A stretch of DNA of 64,000 nt from Trichodelitschia bisporula (taxonomy: Eukaryota; Ascomycota; Dothideomycetes; Phaeotrichales; Phaeotrichaceae). Positions 9,929 through 22,091 of this stretch are shown piece after piece. The stretch spans positions 629,061 to 693,060 of the forward strand of contig ML996695.1 in the NCBI GenBank assembly GCA_010356995.1, in the 5' to 3' direction. The first letter of the stretch is position 1. The number at the start of each line of letters is the position of its first letter. The notes below the pieces were generated by a model. The model saw only the letters and a program-made list of their open reading frames with translations. It had not been told where the DNA came from and ran no database searches. Both the position numbers and the translations under genes were made by a program.

Positions 9929-11573
9929 ATGGGTCTCTCTAAGACCCGTAGGATCCAAATCCTGCTGGTCATCGATGTACTCTTCTTCCTCATCGAGATC
10001 ACCGTCGGTATGCTTGCCGCTACTAGCCCAGTATCTCGCACTAACGTCCACAGGCTATGCAGTGCACTCCCTCGCCCTCGTAGCCGACTCCTTCCACATG
10101 CTCAATGACGTGATATCGCTGTGCGTCGGGCTCTGGGCCGTCAAAGTCGCACACTCAAAAGCGCAATCCAACTCCTTCACTTACGGGTGGCAACGCGCCG
10201 AAACCCTCGGCGCGCTGGTTAACGGCGTCTTCCTTGTCGCCCTCTGCCTCTCCATCTTCCTGGAAGCCGTCCAGCGCTTCTTCGAGCCACAAGACGTCTC
10301 GCACCCCAAGCTCGTCCTCATCGTCGGATGCTTTGGGCTCGCATCCAACATTCTCGGCCTGTTCCTGTTCCACGACCATGGCCACGGCCACTCCCACGGC
10401 TCCCCGGCCAAAGATAAGCACAGCGCGGCGGAGGAGGGCCACGCCCACCCTGATAGCGCAGCCGGCATCGCCGATGAGAGCGGCAACATTGTGGACGTGC
10501 TCCCTCAGAGCCGTGTAGCGGGCTGGTCGTCGACTAAGGCACCGCCTCGGAAGCGCGGGTCGGCCGAGCATTCCCGCACGAATTCGAACAGCACGCGCGG
10601 CCTCTCGATTCCGCACCGGCGGCAGAAGAGCCGCAGCCGCTCCCGTACTTACTCCTCCCTCGACGAGATCCACGTGCACCCCGCCTCGTTCCGGAATGAC
10701 ATCATTGCCGCAAGCAGGCTGGAGACGCTCGACTCCGACTCAGCAAGCAATACCGAGGCCGAGGCTGAGGTCGACTCGATTGAGAACGGGGTGGCTGGTG
10801 ATGGGGAACCGGCTTCAGAGCACACGACCCTGTTGCCCAAGGACGACGGCAAGCCCAACGACGCGCACCGCGAGCACCGGCACGCGAAGCCCAAGGACAA
10901 ATCGGCGCACGGACATTCGCACGGTGACCTGAACATGCGCGGCGTGTTCCTGCACGTCATGGGCGACGCGCTGGGCAACATAGGCGTCATCGTCTCGGCG
11001 CTCTTCATCTGGAAGACAACCTACAGCTGGCGGTCATACGCCGACCCGGTCGTCTCCCTCGTCATCACGATTATTATCCTCTGCTCCGCGCTGCCGCTCT
11101 GTAAAGCTGCCTCGCGCATCCTGCTCCAGGCTGTGCCTGCCGGCCTCAACATCGCAGACATCAAGGCTGATATTGCTGCTCTGCCTGGTGTTGTTGCTGC
11201 CCACCACCTGCACGTCTGGCAGCTCAGCGACACGAAGCTCATCGCCAGTCTGCACGTGCGCGTCGCCTTCGAATTCGAGGGCGAGGGATCGCGGCAGTAC
11301 ATGCGCCTTGCAAAGAAGATAAGGGAGTGCCTGCACGAGTATGGGATCCACTCAAGTACCATCCAGCCTGAGTTTTGCTCAGACCCGGACCATGCGCATA
11401 AGCTTGTCTCTAGCTCGAATGAGAGCACGCAGTGCGGGGACGGGGCACAGGATGTGGAAGGACAGGATGGTGCGTGTATGCTTGATTGTGGGGATGAGTG
11501 TGGTGATGGGGGGATGTGTTGTGCACCAGAGAATAGTGAGGGGGGTGGGCCGGAGTCGGGGACTATGGCGTGA
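9929..11573 (+). CDS. ZRC1: Cation diffusion facilitator zinc transporter (Zrc1/Cot1-like)
   Basis: Two exons, 9929-10007 and 10054-11573, giving 532 residues. CDF proteins exchange cytosolic Zn2+ for H+, usually into the vacuole. The transmembrane part starts MGLSKTRRIQILLVIDVLFFLIEITVGYAVHSLALVADSFHMLND-type sequence, split here by the intron after ITV. It includes the HxxxD zinc site in transmembrane helix 2 (SFHMLND). Then come two more helices and a His loop (HDHGHGHSHG). A long Ser/Arg/Glu-rich cytosolic loop of about 170 residues holds a second His cluster (HGHSHGD). The last helices carry HVMGDALGNIG, the second metal site, followed by a cytosolic domain with AAHHLHVWQL. The tail is Cys-rich (CGDECGDGGMCC), a possible extra metal ligand. 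Assigning Zrc1 rather than Cot1 is not certain. Confidence 0.9.
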
Positions 11574-11878
11574 ACACGTTGCGTTACATAGCTTGTTATC
11601 GGCGTTCATAACCTGGTTCTGGCTTGACCAGGCGGCATTCTGTTTGTACTATGGGACGGTGCTTAGATCTGCGTCATACCAGTTGTATAGGGTATCGTAT
11701 TTTCTTGACTGGATAGCGGATCAGAAGGCAATGCATATTCAATCGCTAGTTTCCAAGACCCCATGCGCCGCTCAGCAGCGTTCATATCCCGTACCACATG
11801 CCCATACTGTAGCCATCATCCATATCCCCAATGCCTGCCCCAACGCCGTCCAACCATGGATATCATTCATGTCCAACC
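11574..11878. other. Convergent 3' intergenic region
   Basis: A 305-base gap between the stops of the zinc transporter (+) and the kinase (-). Nothing beyond presumed 3' ends is visible. Confidence 0.6.
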
Positions 11879-14703
11879 TCACCCGAAACCCCCATTTCCA
11901 TCCACCCTCACCTGGACCCCAACATCCCCCTCCCCTCCCTCAACCGGCACCCCCTCCCCCTCCAACGCCACCTCAAACGCCTCACCAAACAACCGTTCCG
12001 CCAACCGCAACTGCATCTCCAAATCCTCCGCCAACCGCTTCATCTCCCCCCTCATCAACCCCTCCCCTGCCCCCGGCAACATGGCTTCACGCCTCGGCTC
12101 ATACGGCATCGGCACCATCGTATCCCCCACCATAACCCTCGCGCTGCCCCCAAAACTCCCCGCCATGCCCGGGCGCAACGTAGCCGCCTCGTCGAACGCC
12201 GGCTGCCCACGCCCACGCCTTTGTAAACTCTCTTCCCATCCCTCGTGAGCGGCGTCGCCGTCCCCATCGTCCCAGGCGAAGGCATACGCGCCCCCGGCGT
12301 ACCCGGCGCCGAAGCTGCCCTCGCTGCGCAAGTCCCCCTCGTCGTCCGCGCTGGAGCCTATATCGTCCACCGAGCCAGAACCAGATGGCCAGGGTGCGTG
12401 CTGCAGGGCCGTGGGTCGGCGGGTGCGATACCTCGCCGACCTACCACGGGCGGAGTTTGAGCGATCGCGGGGAGGCGGAACCTGGTACAAGCTCGAGGAG
12501 CGGTTATGCGGATCGGCGGGGTCGTCGGAGTCGTAGCTGCGATCTGCCTCCGAGGGCTTAGAGTCCGAGCTGACAGCGGCGGTGGGCTCAGAGCGAGATT
12601 TGACGTGCAGGCTAGAGCGGGGACCTGGACTATCAGACAGGGCGGGCTCGAGGTCGAAGGGGTCGCCGGAGGTCATGTCTGTGATGGCGGAGTCGGTGGC
12701 GGAGGCGGCGGTGGAGGGGCGGTAGATGAGGGGGGGAATGTCGACTTGGAGGGCGCGGTCGAGGTCGATCATTGAGCCGCGGTCGGGGGAGGGGGGGGAG
12801 GAGAGGGTAGGGAAGAAGGAGGGGGGTAGGGTTTTGGCGTGTTTGATTGTGGGTTTTGAGGGGGGGGAGGAGTCGGTGATGGAGTAGGAGGAGGAGGCGC
12901 GGGAGGCGGCGACGGCGGCACGCATTTCCTCGGGTGTGGGGAAGGTCCATGCTTGTGTTTCTCGCTTTTGGGCCTGGTCGTTGCGCTTTTCTAGACTGGT
13001 GCTTGTGAGCCGGCGGGCTGTCTGCTCGTTGGCGTATGAGTCGAAGGCATCATCATCATCATCCGGGATCATGCTCGGGAATTTCCAGTCCCTGGTGAGC
13101 CGGTTGGGGTTGTCGGCCACCGGCTCGGGGGGCTTCCAGTCCATGGTAGCGCGGCGGGTTTGCTGATCCTGGGCATACATCTCGTCGTCATCATCGTCAA
13201 AGTCGCGGAGGTATTTGCGCGCCTTGATGGTTGTGACATCCGGAAAGTCAAGGCTGGGAACGTCGCCAACCATCGGCATGGCAGCGTCAAGATCAATCAT
13301 GGTCGTGCGGTCACCGGCTGGGGCATCAGAGAAGTTGCGCAAAGGCAGGTCGGACATCTGGCTGTCTCGATCGCCGTAGGTATATCCGCGCTTATCGTTC
13401 GGATTGAAAAGACGGTCCATCGCCGCACCACCCCGCTTGACCCGGCCTTCCTCGATAATCTTCTCGAAGTTAGACAGATCCCGAGCAGAGCCTCCAGGAG
13501 CCATGCTCAAGCGCATCGAGATACGTCGATCAAACTCCACACTAGTAGAAAAGTTCCACTCTTCCTCGGGACCATCAAGCGGCGACAACTGATCGGGGGC
13601 AGGAGCGCCGTAGGGGTTGAAGAGCGAGGCACGTTGGCCACCCGACTGCTCCCAGATGGCGTAGTTGACAATAAGCTTTCGAATACCTTCGGTTGGATAT
13701 TCCTCTTCCGTATTCGCGATGTATGCATGCTTCATGATCTCCTGCGCAGATGGACGGTCGTCGGGATCCTGCTCGAGGCAAAAGGCGACAAAGTCCCGCA
13801 GAGCTTGCGAGTACTTGTCATCCTCAAGACGAGGGGCGCGAACATGAAGCGTCATACCCAAATCGCCAGGCCGTACACGGGAGTTGGGTGGATGCCCGGT
13901 AGCCATCTCGTAGACAGCACATCCAAACGCCCAGCAGTCGATCTCAGTGCCGTATCGAACGGAGTGGATGTCGCTACCCAGATGGGTCACGAGCTCAGGG
14001 GCCATCCAGTGTGGGGTACCGACGATCGTAGACCGCTTCGAAACTTCGTTCTCGAGCACGCCCGAAATGCCAAAGTCGCAGAGTTGGATGCGGCCATCTT
14101 CAGTGGCAAGGATGTTGGCGCACTTGATATCGCGATGGATGATGCCGGCCTCGTGAACGTACTTCAGTGCGATGGCGACCTCGCGAGCAATCGGGATGAT
14201 AAACTGCTCCTCTAGTCCAGGCGGAGTGCTCGCCTTCATGAGCGTCGACACGCTGCCGCCAGGGCAGTACTCGCTGACTATCCACAGCTGGGAGTCAACC
14301 GAGAATGCCTCGAAGATGACATTGACGTTCCGGGCGCGATTGTCCTTGAGAGACTGCAAGATAGTAGTCTCGCGGATGAACTCCTTGATTGTGTCATCTC
14401 GCGATTCAATATCCGCCTTGTAGTCCTGTGCATCCACTTCGATAATTTTTACGGCGCAGATCTCCTGTGTAACACGATGCTTGCTAAGTAGACGATCAGC
14501 CTGGCGAACATTTGTAAAATGGGGGAAGCTGCCTACCTCTTGTACACGCGCCCGTACGAGCCACGTCCGATGAGCTCTAGGAACTCGTATGGTGGAGGAT
14601 CTTGGCCCTTGCGTGCGGTGCGCTCCTGGACGATGTTCTGCATATCCTTTGCATCCTGTATCTGCCGCCCCTTGCCCACGAGAGGGCGCAGCTGTGACTC
14701 CAT
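11879..14703 (-). CDS. Ste20/GCK-family serine/threonine protein kinase
   Basis: Two exons, 14703-14537 and 14483-11879, giving 923 residues. The kinase domain covers about residues 39-300. Its glycine loop is IGRGSYGRVYK, the lysine AVK is at 68, the catalytic loop is HRDIKCANIL, the DFG loop is LCDFGISG, and the substrate loop is GTPHWMAPEL. These loops are of Ste20/germinal-centre-kinase type. The start MESQLRPLVGK with IVQERTARKGQDPPPYEFLEL is how Pezizomycotina relatives begin. The exon 2 acceptor is CTTAG rather than the nearer CGCCAG, because it gives VYKSKHRVTQEICAVK with the right spacing. The remaining 600 residues are low-complexity, rich in Ser, Asp and Pro, probably disordered and regulatory. 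It may act in morphogenesis or septation signalling, but orthology to a named kinase is not settled. Confidence 0.87.
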
Positions 14704-15734
14704 GACGGGCAGGGAGAGTTCCGCCGGTTCTATGTTCACTTAGGGCGCCGCAAGTCTGCCGTCATGCGCGACTGGGGGGGTGCAACACGCTGCTTTCGCT
14801 ATCCAGGGGTCTCTGAGATATTTCGGCAGGCGTGTAGAATGCAGATGGCGCGCAGGTGCACGCTCGCCGGGCGACGGCGAAAGTAGGGAGAAATGGAGTC
14901 TGCAGAAGTCGTGTTCTCAGGGTTCATGCGAGGCAGGTTCTATGGACGTTGAGCTCAAACTCCAGAGTAGAAGACGCCTCGAAAGTCGGGCCGGAAGGTG
15001 TTGTGTGGACGTCGGAAGCAGATCTGCAGCGGCGCTCGTTTGGTGTTGACGGTGTCGCTCAAGCCTTCTTGAAATCCGCCTTCGTGGTGAGCTGCACGAA
15101 GAGATATGCGGTTCGGATTCCAGAGCTCGGGTTCAAGCAAGAATGCAGTAGGATTTAAGATCCCAGCTGCTGATTGTCGACCATCTCGAAGCCTACGATT
15201 TCTGGCCGAGCGAGGTCGTGCGGCGCCCTGCGGGCTCCATTGCGGGTCAGGGGTGGTTGCGTTAGCGCGCCGTTGGCTTGGACGTGGTGGCGGGGGTTGC
15301 CAAATGGCCAGAAAGTGGGGGGGCAAGAACGGGATCAAGTGGTAAAGGTAGAGAGAATCAGAATGACAGTGAAAGAGAGGCTATCTTCGTGAAGTTAAAC
15401 GTGTATAATCCGTACAGATGTATCGGTAGCAAGAATAGCCGACGGAGTACCATAGTCCTCTATTACGCTGCCCGCGAGGCGTATCACTGGAGGCTTTGAG
15501 ACGAGAGACGTCTTAAGTTCTTAAGGCATTAGTTGATGCCTCACGCCTCCCCTCCCCATGTGACAAAACATGACGTAGGGGTTGCATCCATTGCGGCGGT
15601 TAAAGGCCCACAGGGGATTTAGGGTGCAAGTTTAGGGTGGCCGAGTAAAGGAAAACATCATCGTTTTATCAAACTACCAAATACCACGACTCCACGATAA
15701 AACATACATCGAACGTTGATTTACTACAACCATC
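14704..15734. other. Divergent promoter region, 1.0 kb
   Basis: Shared upstream DNA of the kinase (-) and the small Gly-rich gene (+). Two TTTAGGGTG boxes stand at 15618 and 15631. Otherwise only short frames are present. Confidence 0.6.
15618..15639 (+). promoter_or_regulatory. Paired TTTAGGGTG (telobox-like) motifs
   Basis: Identical nonamers start at 15618 and 15631, 96-117 bases upstream of the ATG at 15735. The core TTAGGG is the fungal telomere unit and a known binding site for Myb-type telobox factors; use as a promoter element here is inference. Confidence 0.4.
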
Positions 15735-16144
15735 ATGGCTCCGAACGACAACTGGATCAGCAAGAAAGTGCAAGGCGTGGTGGCAGGAGCTGGCAGCGCC
15801 GTTGGTGGTGCATTCACGGCCGTGGGAAATGGCATCTCGGGCGCGGGTCGAGGCGTCGGAAATGGCATAGCGGGCACGACAAGAGGCTGGGCTGATGGCG
15901 TTCGCTCGTAAGTCTTCATCTTTATCTACTCCGTATATCCTCGTCCTACGCTTACCATTTGTGCTGTAGCTATGGGAACGGCATCAAAGATGCTTCTGGC
16001 GCAACCGGTGCCCGCGCCGTCACTTCCTCAAACCCACTTGGCCTCAGTGGAACGAAAGGACAATGGTCGGGGAAGCCGAGTGGGCAAAAGACCGCCCCAC
16101 GGACCGGCACGGCAAGAGATCCCTTGGGCCTGAACAAAAGATGA
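15735..16144 (+). CDS. Small Gly-rich protein of unknown function
   Basis: Two exons, 15735-15907 and 15970-16144, giving 115 residues. It starts MAPNDNWISKKVQGVV. Residues 15-60 are a run of Gly-Ala-Val-Asn repeats spaced at about 11 residues (AVGGAFTAVGNGISG, then GRGVGNGIAG, then GVRSYGNGIKD), consistent with an amphipathic helix. The tail is basic and holds two copies of a PLGL motif (SNPLGLSG and RDPLGLNKR), the second at the very C-terminus. The intron has a GTAAGT donor and TGTAG acceptor and joins codons cleanly. An AATAAA follows 55 bases after the stop. I recognise similar short proteins in filamentous ascomycetes but know of no function. No signal peptide or transmembrane helix is evident. 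Confidence 0.75.
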
Positions 16145-16198
16145 TATGTGTGTAAGGGACGACAACGGCAATAGTTCACTTGGGCATGGCGTTCGGTC

Positions 16199-16204
16199 AA
16201 TAAA
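16199..16204 (+). terminator. Polyadenylation signal-like AATAAA
   Basis: AATAAA lies 55 bases after the stop of the small Gly-rich gene and is the probable 3'-end signal of its transcript. Confidence 0.45.
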
Positions 16205-16407
16205 GCAATATGGGGCAGTCCGAACACTCTTTCATTTCGGTCGTTCCGTCTATGAGCAATGACGTAATGATATCCAACCCATCGATACTGTGGCATTTGC
16301 AGCGCACGTTGTATCCCGAAGACGCCGGTTCAGATATCCCCCACCAGCAACGCCGTGTTCAAGTCCCATGATGCTACCAGCGCCGAAATGTTAAAAAAAG
16401 ACAGTCT

Positions 16408-18506
16408 CTATGCTGTGACTTTTCCCCCTTTACCATCATTCTCTTGGCCATCGTCCCCATCATCCTCTTGATCATCGTCGTCATCATCATCATCATCGTC
16501 CTCTTCTTCTGCATCTTGAGCTTCATCCGCTTCCGAGTCGCTGCCATCCTCTTCCATCCCAGGTGGGCTCTTCCACTCAACATAGTCCCCACTCACCCAT
16601 CTCTTGCTGCGGGGAAGGTGGTATGGATCGAAGGGGAAGTATGCGTCTAGCTGGAACGCGCTCTCGCCCGTTTTGGATGACAAGGCCGTCTCTCTACCAA
16701 CCATGCCATCGTAGCCGGCCGCCATCTGAGCCATGGATTTCGTGAGCCGGACGCGCTTGTTGGTCTCAATTAGGGGAAAGACGTAGATGAACCGCAGGTG
16801 GTTGGCGATCCGAGCGAACTGCATCACAATGGCAGGCGAGCAGACCTTGAGCGGATTCAGCGCAGAGTAGATGTTCCGTGTGACTTGCTCCTTGACGCCT
16901 GGGATCCATTCCAATTCTTTCTCCTCAAAGAATTGATCCTCGAACCCCTCGGGATCCACGAGCAGGTCACGCCAACGGAAGCAGAACATGTAGAGCAATG
17001 CCTGAGCAATAGCATAGTAAACGCCATAGCGCTGGAGGCTAGGCCCACTGCCTGAGCGCTCGTACACGTCGCGGAGACGGTCAAGTTCTGTGCAGAGAGA
17101 AGCGTACACACTGACGACCGTGCTCCGGGGCACATGTGTTCCACGGGCGATGAAGCTAGCGAGATAGGCGGCGGCAGATATCTTAAGCATGGCTGGCTGG
17201 TTCTTGTCGAAAGCGATTTTGGTCAGTGCCGCAGCGAAGCGGTCGCTCATGTTTGGCAGGGACTGTCCGAAGTGGAAGAGGAGGAATTGGACATGACGTG
17301 AACGGTATGTCGGCAAAATCGACCGCAGGAATATGGCGACGAGCTGCTCAAATGTCTCAATCTTATCTCCTTCTTTTCCGTTCTCAAAGGCCTTATCATA
17401 GTAGTCGAAAAGGAGATCCAGAATCGCATCCAGCTTGGTGACCGAGACCTTCAACTGCTCAAGCCGCTGCGAGGCCGCATCCGCAATCGTGCTGATGTCC
17501 GAGTCATCATCACTGGAATCTGACCATACGTTCGCGTCGGCTTCACCCTCCTTCTCGGTTCGATCAAGGGCCGAAGTGACGTCCTGAAGCAGGCTATCAT
17601 GCATATCTTCATCCAAATCCTCGATGTCGACTTGAATTTGGACATCAATTTTCACCAGGCGGTCAGTTGTGAGAGAGAGTATTTCGGCTTTGAGCGCTGG
17701 CGCATATGAGGCAACCCGGATAATGTTGGTGACATAGTCGACGTGCACCTGGGTTGACTCCGTAGAGTAGGGGAAACCGTTCGTAATGGCGGAGGACAAA
17801 GAGCGCACGGAGGAGGGTACTGTGTCGAGAACACACTTGAGAGTTTTGTGCAAGCGATCTAGCAGCTCGAAGCGTCGGACAATGTCATGACCCGGCAAAC
17901 GGCCAGCCGAGCTCCGCACTGGGATCTGTCAGTTGATGCCAGGAGAAACTCTCCGGCATACATACAAGATATGAACTTATCCACCAATGACTGCATGACT
18001 AGATGTGCATGCGCTCCATGTGTGGACACCAGGCTGACCAAGAGACGTTGGAACTGCGAGAGGAACCCCTCATCACGCCCAAGCCAGTAGGAGTTGAGGA
18101 TGGAGTCAACTAGGCTGCCACACCTACGGTCCACCAGGCCTACAAAACTTGTGATCGTCATGACGTATTTCGAGAGAAGACCGGTTGTAGGTGCATCGTC
18201 GGAGAAGGGTTTCGTGTTGAAGATTTGGCGTAGAGTTTCGTACGCTGCGCTCTCTCCTGATCGATGCCGCTCCAGCGCGCGCCGCACTTCCTCGCGAACG
18301 AGGACAAGACTCTTGCTGGTCCATGCCTTGGGGATGTCGACCTGCACCGCAGAATCGAACGTGACCTTTACGCGTTTGAGGCCGGGCTGGGTTGGAGGAG
18401 GGGTTTGGTCGTCGGCTCCGTCATCAGGGCGCTTCCGCTTCAGTGCGGACTTCAGAGGATGAACAGGTGCCGGAGGGGCGGGCATGGCGGTGGCGAGGGC
18501 GACCAT
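16408..18506 (-). CDS. RRN3: RNA polymerase I transcription initiation factor Rrn3
   Basis: Two exons, 18506-17966 and 17918-16408, giving 683 residues. Rrn3 (TIF-IA) bridges RNA polymerase I to the core factor at rDNA promoters and couples rRNA synthesis to growth. Family marks are the HEAT-like helical core, the stretch IRVASYAPALKAEIL, the acidic loop with EDLDEDMHD, and the diagnostic FPFDPYHLPRSKRWV near the C-terminus. The protein ends in a long Asp/Glu run encoded by an imperfect GAT/GAG microsatellite (about 16435-16540), then a short basic end. The acceptor chosen (CCCAG) is the one that restores frame with the 47-nt intron. The ATG at 18506 precedes MVALATAMPAPP. An internal ATG eight codons on is possible. 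Confidence 0.9.
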
Positions 18507-19230
18507 GGTGCGCTTACCGCTGCTACATCAAACGGCTGAGAATAAGCAGTGGTATAGAGATATGAAACGTAGCAAAGAGCGATCTCTGTACTTCGAGGAG
18601 TGTGTGGTGGTCGGCGATGGCAAAAGTGAATTTTTGTGGGGTCAAACCATCGAGCCTATCCTTGGGATGGCCCGTGCACCGGTGCATTAGCCTCCGAGCT
18701 TCCTCCGACACCAAGCAAGGCTGAAAGACACAACAGGACTCCAGAGCTTCATGGAGCAAAACTGTTCGGTACTTGGATTCACCTCACGTAGGCGCAAGAG
18801 CCATGATCTATGTGCAAAAGAGGCGCGAATAAAGTCAAAATTACATTCCAGTGGACAATGACCAACGCCATGCAGTGTAGATGTGGCTCTCTACGTTGGT
18901 AGTGTAACGCGTACCCCACCATTCATCCAAACTGAAGAAAAAATGATGCCGAAGAGGCATATGTATGTAACGCATATCAAGTCCCTGAGCCAGCGCCATG
19001 CGCGAAGTATACATACCCACAATGGAGACCTGGTATTCGCATCTCACCGTCATCAACCACCCTATGCCTGACCCCGATCCAACCCTTACCTTAGTCTTCC
19101 CAAAACCCGCCCGCTCGCCCGCTCGCATGCAAAGCACAACAATGATGGAAGAAACGATGCAGAAAAACAATGTCGAGCCTCCTCCTTGGGGTCGGTCCTC
19201 TTCAGCCTTCTATCCGCACATCGCCATAGA
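18507..19230. other. Intergenic, 0.7 kb, no gene seen
   Basis: Upstream region of rrn3 (-) and 3' side of the Caf120-like gene (-). Only short frames without recognisable content. Confidence 0.6.
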
Positions 19231-22091
19231 CTACGTCCAGGCATTATGTCCAGGCGCCTGCCCACGCTGCTGCCCTTGTTGCTGCTGTTGAGGGAACTGA
19301 CCCCGCCCCATCACCTGTGGCGGATAACCCGCCTCCTGCACTGGCGCGAACTGGTGTCCTTGCCACCCTCCACCATAAGCTCCACCAGGAGTATATCCCG
19401 CAAACTGTTGTTGGCCACTCGGATAACCACCTGAGGATGCGCTCCCTCCGGTCCCAGGTCTCGTCGTATATGCATCCTGTCCTTGGCTATCACTCCGCGG
19501 CAGCGGCTTCCTGTTAACCACAAAGCTCTCCCCGCTAGACTGGCTTGCAGAGTGACGGTGGCGCGGCGGTGACGGCGGCCCCGCTATGGCCATCCCAATA
19601 CCCCGTTGCGGAGACGGCGGCCCACCCGCAAACTGTGGCTGCTGCGGTGATGCAGGCGAGTGGTATTGATCGACAAACGGCGAGGCGGGGATAGTCGCCA
19701 GCTTCGAGAAAGGAGTAGCCTTCTGGCCCTGGCTCATCTGCTGCTGATACGTATGACCATATTGTCCACCATATTGCCCATTCTGCGGCGCAAAATACGT
19801 CCCCGCAGCCGCGGCTACGGCACCGGAAGTCGGCGGGGCAGATCCATTACCACGTCCCGAGGCTGCCTCTTGCATCTGCGACAACGTTGCGCCGTCAAGG
19901 TCTGACGTGCCGCGCCGCAGCTCCGGAGATGGGAATGGCCGCGTCACCGGACGCTGACCAAGACCGTGGGCAAAAGACGGCGGAGCGGGAGCGGGAGCTG
20001 GGGCACCCGCCTTGGCGGCTACGGCCCCCACTTCCGGAAGAGGCTTGCCCGGTTCTGCGCTAATCCCGTCAGGTGTGCTTTGTCCGGTGCTGTCTGAGTC
20101 GTATTTTTCGGCGCCGAGGCCGACGGAGCTGGAGTCTAGCTCAGCGCTGTAGGGCGTAGGACGTGGCGGGGAAGATTCCGCGCTCGAAAGGGCATCATTT
20201 TGTGCGAAGCGCGGGACGGGGCCGCGGCGCTGATGTGTGGAAACTTCAGAGAACGAGCGGCGGTGGGAGAGGGGATTATCTGGGGAAAGAGCGCCACGCC
20301 GCGAATCAGCGGGCGTGGTACGCCCGGATGGGGAATCGTCGAAGCGCAGGCCGCCACCGCTGCGCGAGCCAGGAAGGCTTGTCCTGCTAGCACTCTTGCG
20401 ATGCATGCTTGTGCGAGGCGCATATTCATCCTCAACAGACGCGAGCATCCGCTTCGAGGTGAGCTGCTTCAGCTCCTGGCGCCATTGGCGGTCCGACCAG
20501 TTCTGGCTGCCCTTGGTGTGAATCAGAGTTGCGACATCCAGAATTTCTAAATAACCGTATTTCCGGTCGACTGGGAGAGCGAACATGAGCCCGCGTTGGT
20601 CAAGTACGTCGGCCACCAGCTTGCTTGGCCGTCCGTAGAGCGCAAATGTGTCCCAGACAGGGAAGAGGAAGCGGAGCATGATTTCGAAGCCGGATACTGC
20701 GGGGTGCACCTCAGGCATAACGAAGACCGAACCCTCGGTATCCGTTTCTGGAGATGAATGGATGGTAATGCGGCCGTCGATTTTTACGAGTGTTGACTGA
20801 TCGATCAGTGGCTTGGACTGCGGGTATATAGCATATGCTGTGTATGCATCAGCAATGGTTGCAATCGGCTTCGTCTTCTTCGTGATTCGCCGCGTCTCAT
20901 AGAACTTCAGATCTCCCTTAATAACCGGCATCTTCTCGTAAGGCTTAGCCTTCTTATACATCTTCTGAATCCGTTGGACTTCCTTCGGGTCCGGTGGGCT
21001 GACGACGAACCAGCATCGGCGCCAGGGCGTACCGGCGCCGAATCGAACGCGCGCCCAGTCCTCATACCGTACTCGGTTCGGCTCCATGATCTGGCGGATG
21101 TTGTTCAGCACCTTACCCTTACCTGCAATCAGTGCACCAGTATATGATTCTTGCAGCGAGGCGTTCTCGAACATGGCGAGGCGCATGCCGGCGGCCCATT
21201 GTGTCAGCGAGTTGAGAGTGTTGAAGTGCAGAAGGTAGCGGTTGTTCGCGGCGGTAGAAATGCTGAGAACGTTTTGGAGTGTTTGTCCGCCCTGTTCATT
21301 CATCGGGAGCGATTCAATCTGAACCGTCAGTTCCGCGAACAGATGTGCGTCTACAGTCTCACCATCTTGATTGAAGCATCCGCCAGATTTATAAATGTCG
21401 GCACCACTTCTCCATTTTCTCCCGCCGAGTCGAGCTGCGCAGCGTCCCATAACGAAAGCACGGTGCCCACGAGTTGCGCAAAGCATTCCTGCCAGCTGCG
21501 ATCGGTGCTCGGACGGCCGCCTGCGGTGCGTCAGATGCGCGACTCCACGCAACAGCGAATGAAAACTCACGAGAGTCCAGGTCATGTAGTTTCAAAAAAT
21601 AGCCCTCTTGATACAGTTTATTCGAATGGCTGTTCAGAAAGGTAAAAATGGGCTGCAGCTCGGGCAGCGTGTCCTGTGCGACCTCCATCAGTGGCGGATG
21701 GAATGCATTTGCCATAGAGCCAGGGCGCGAAGAAGCTCGTGAACTTGCGCGAGTACGAGGCGTTGGCGACGGAGCGTCAACAGTGACAGACGGTGGAGTC
21801 GCGGTGGGTGAGGGTGCGGGAACGATGGGAGGCGCGGGTGCAGGCGCGAGCGCGGGTGCAGGCGCGAGCGCAGGTGGGCTGGAATTGGTGACGTTGGCCT
21901 CTTTGGAGGAATGGTGCGGGGGTGGAGAAGGGTCACCGGCATCAGCGGAGATCGGGGAGCGGGAGGGAACACTCCATTGGGATATGAACGAGAGAACTGG
22001 AAGACGCGGCTGTCAGAGAAAATAAGGAGGAAGGAAGGAGGCTGAAAGTAAAATAATGATCGATAAACTGACCTCGGGACCTGCGCGCCAT
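19231..22091 (-). CDS. PH domain protein similar to CCR4-NOT-associated Caf120/Skg3
   Basis: Four exons: 22091-22073, 21996-21571, 21520-21363 and 21318-19231, giving 896 residues. The first coding exon has only 19 nt (MARRSR). Residues 10-100 are Pro/Ala/Ser-rich. A PH domain follows, beginning near ELQPIFTFLNSHSNKLYQEGYFLKL-type sequence and including RSWQECFAQLVGTVLSLWD and IESLPM. A second conserved block contains PWRRCWFVVSPPD, GDLKFYE and AYAIYPQSKPLID, matching fungal Caf120/Skg3-like proteins. The C-terminal half is disordered, rich in Ser, Pro, Gly and Gln, and ends QQQQQGQQRGQAPGHNAWT. Yeast homologues associate with the CCR4-NOT deadenylase or the bud neck; the role here is inferred. 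The second-exon acceptor CTTCCAG was chosen because other acceptors break the frame. Confidence 0.85.

Noticed and set aside
10155-10679. 174-codon minus-strand frame inside the zinc transporter
   Set aside because: Lies antisense to a strongly conserved CDF domain; a composition shadow.
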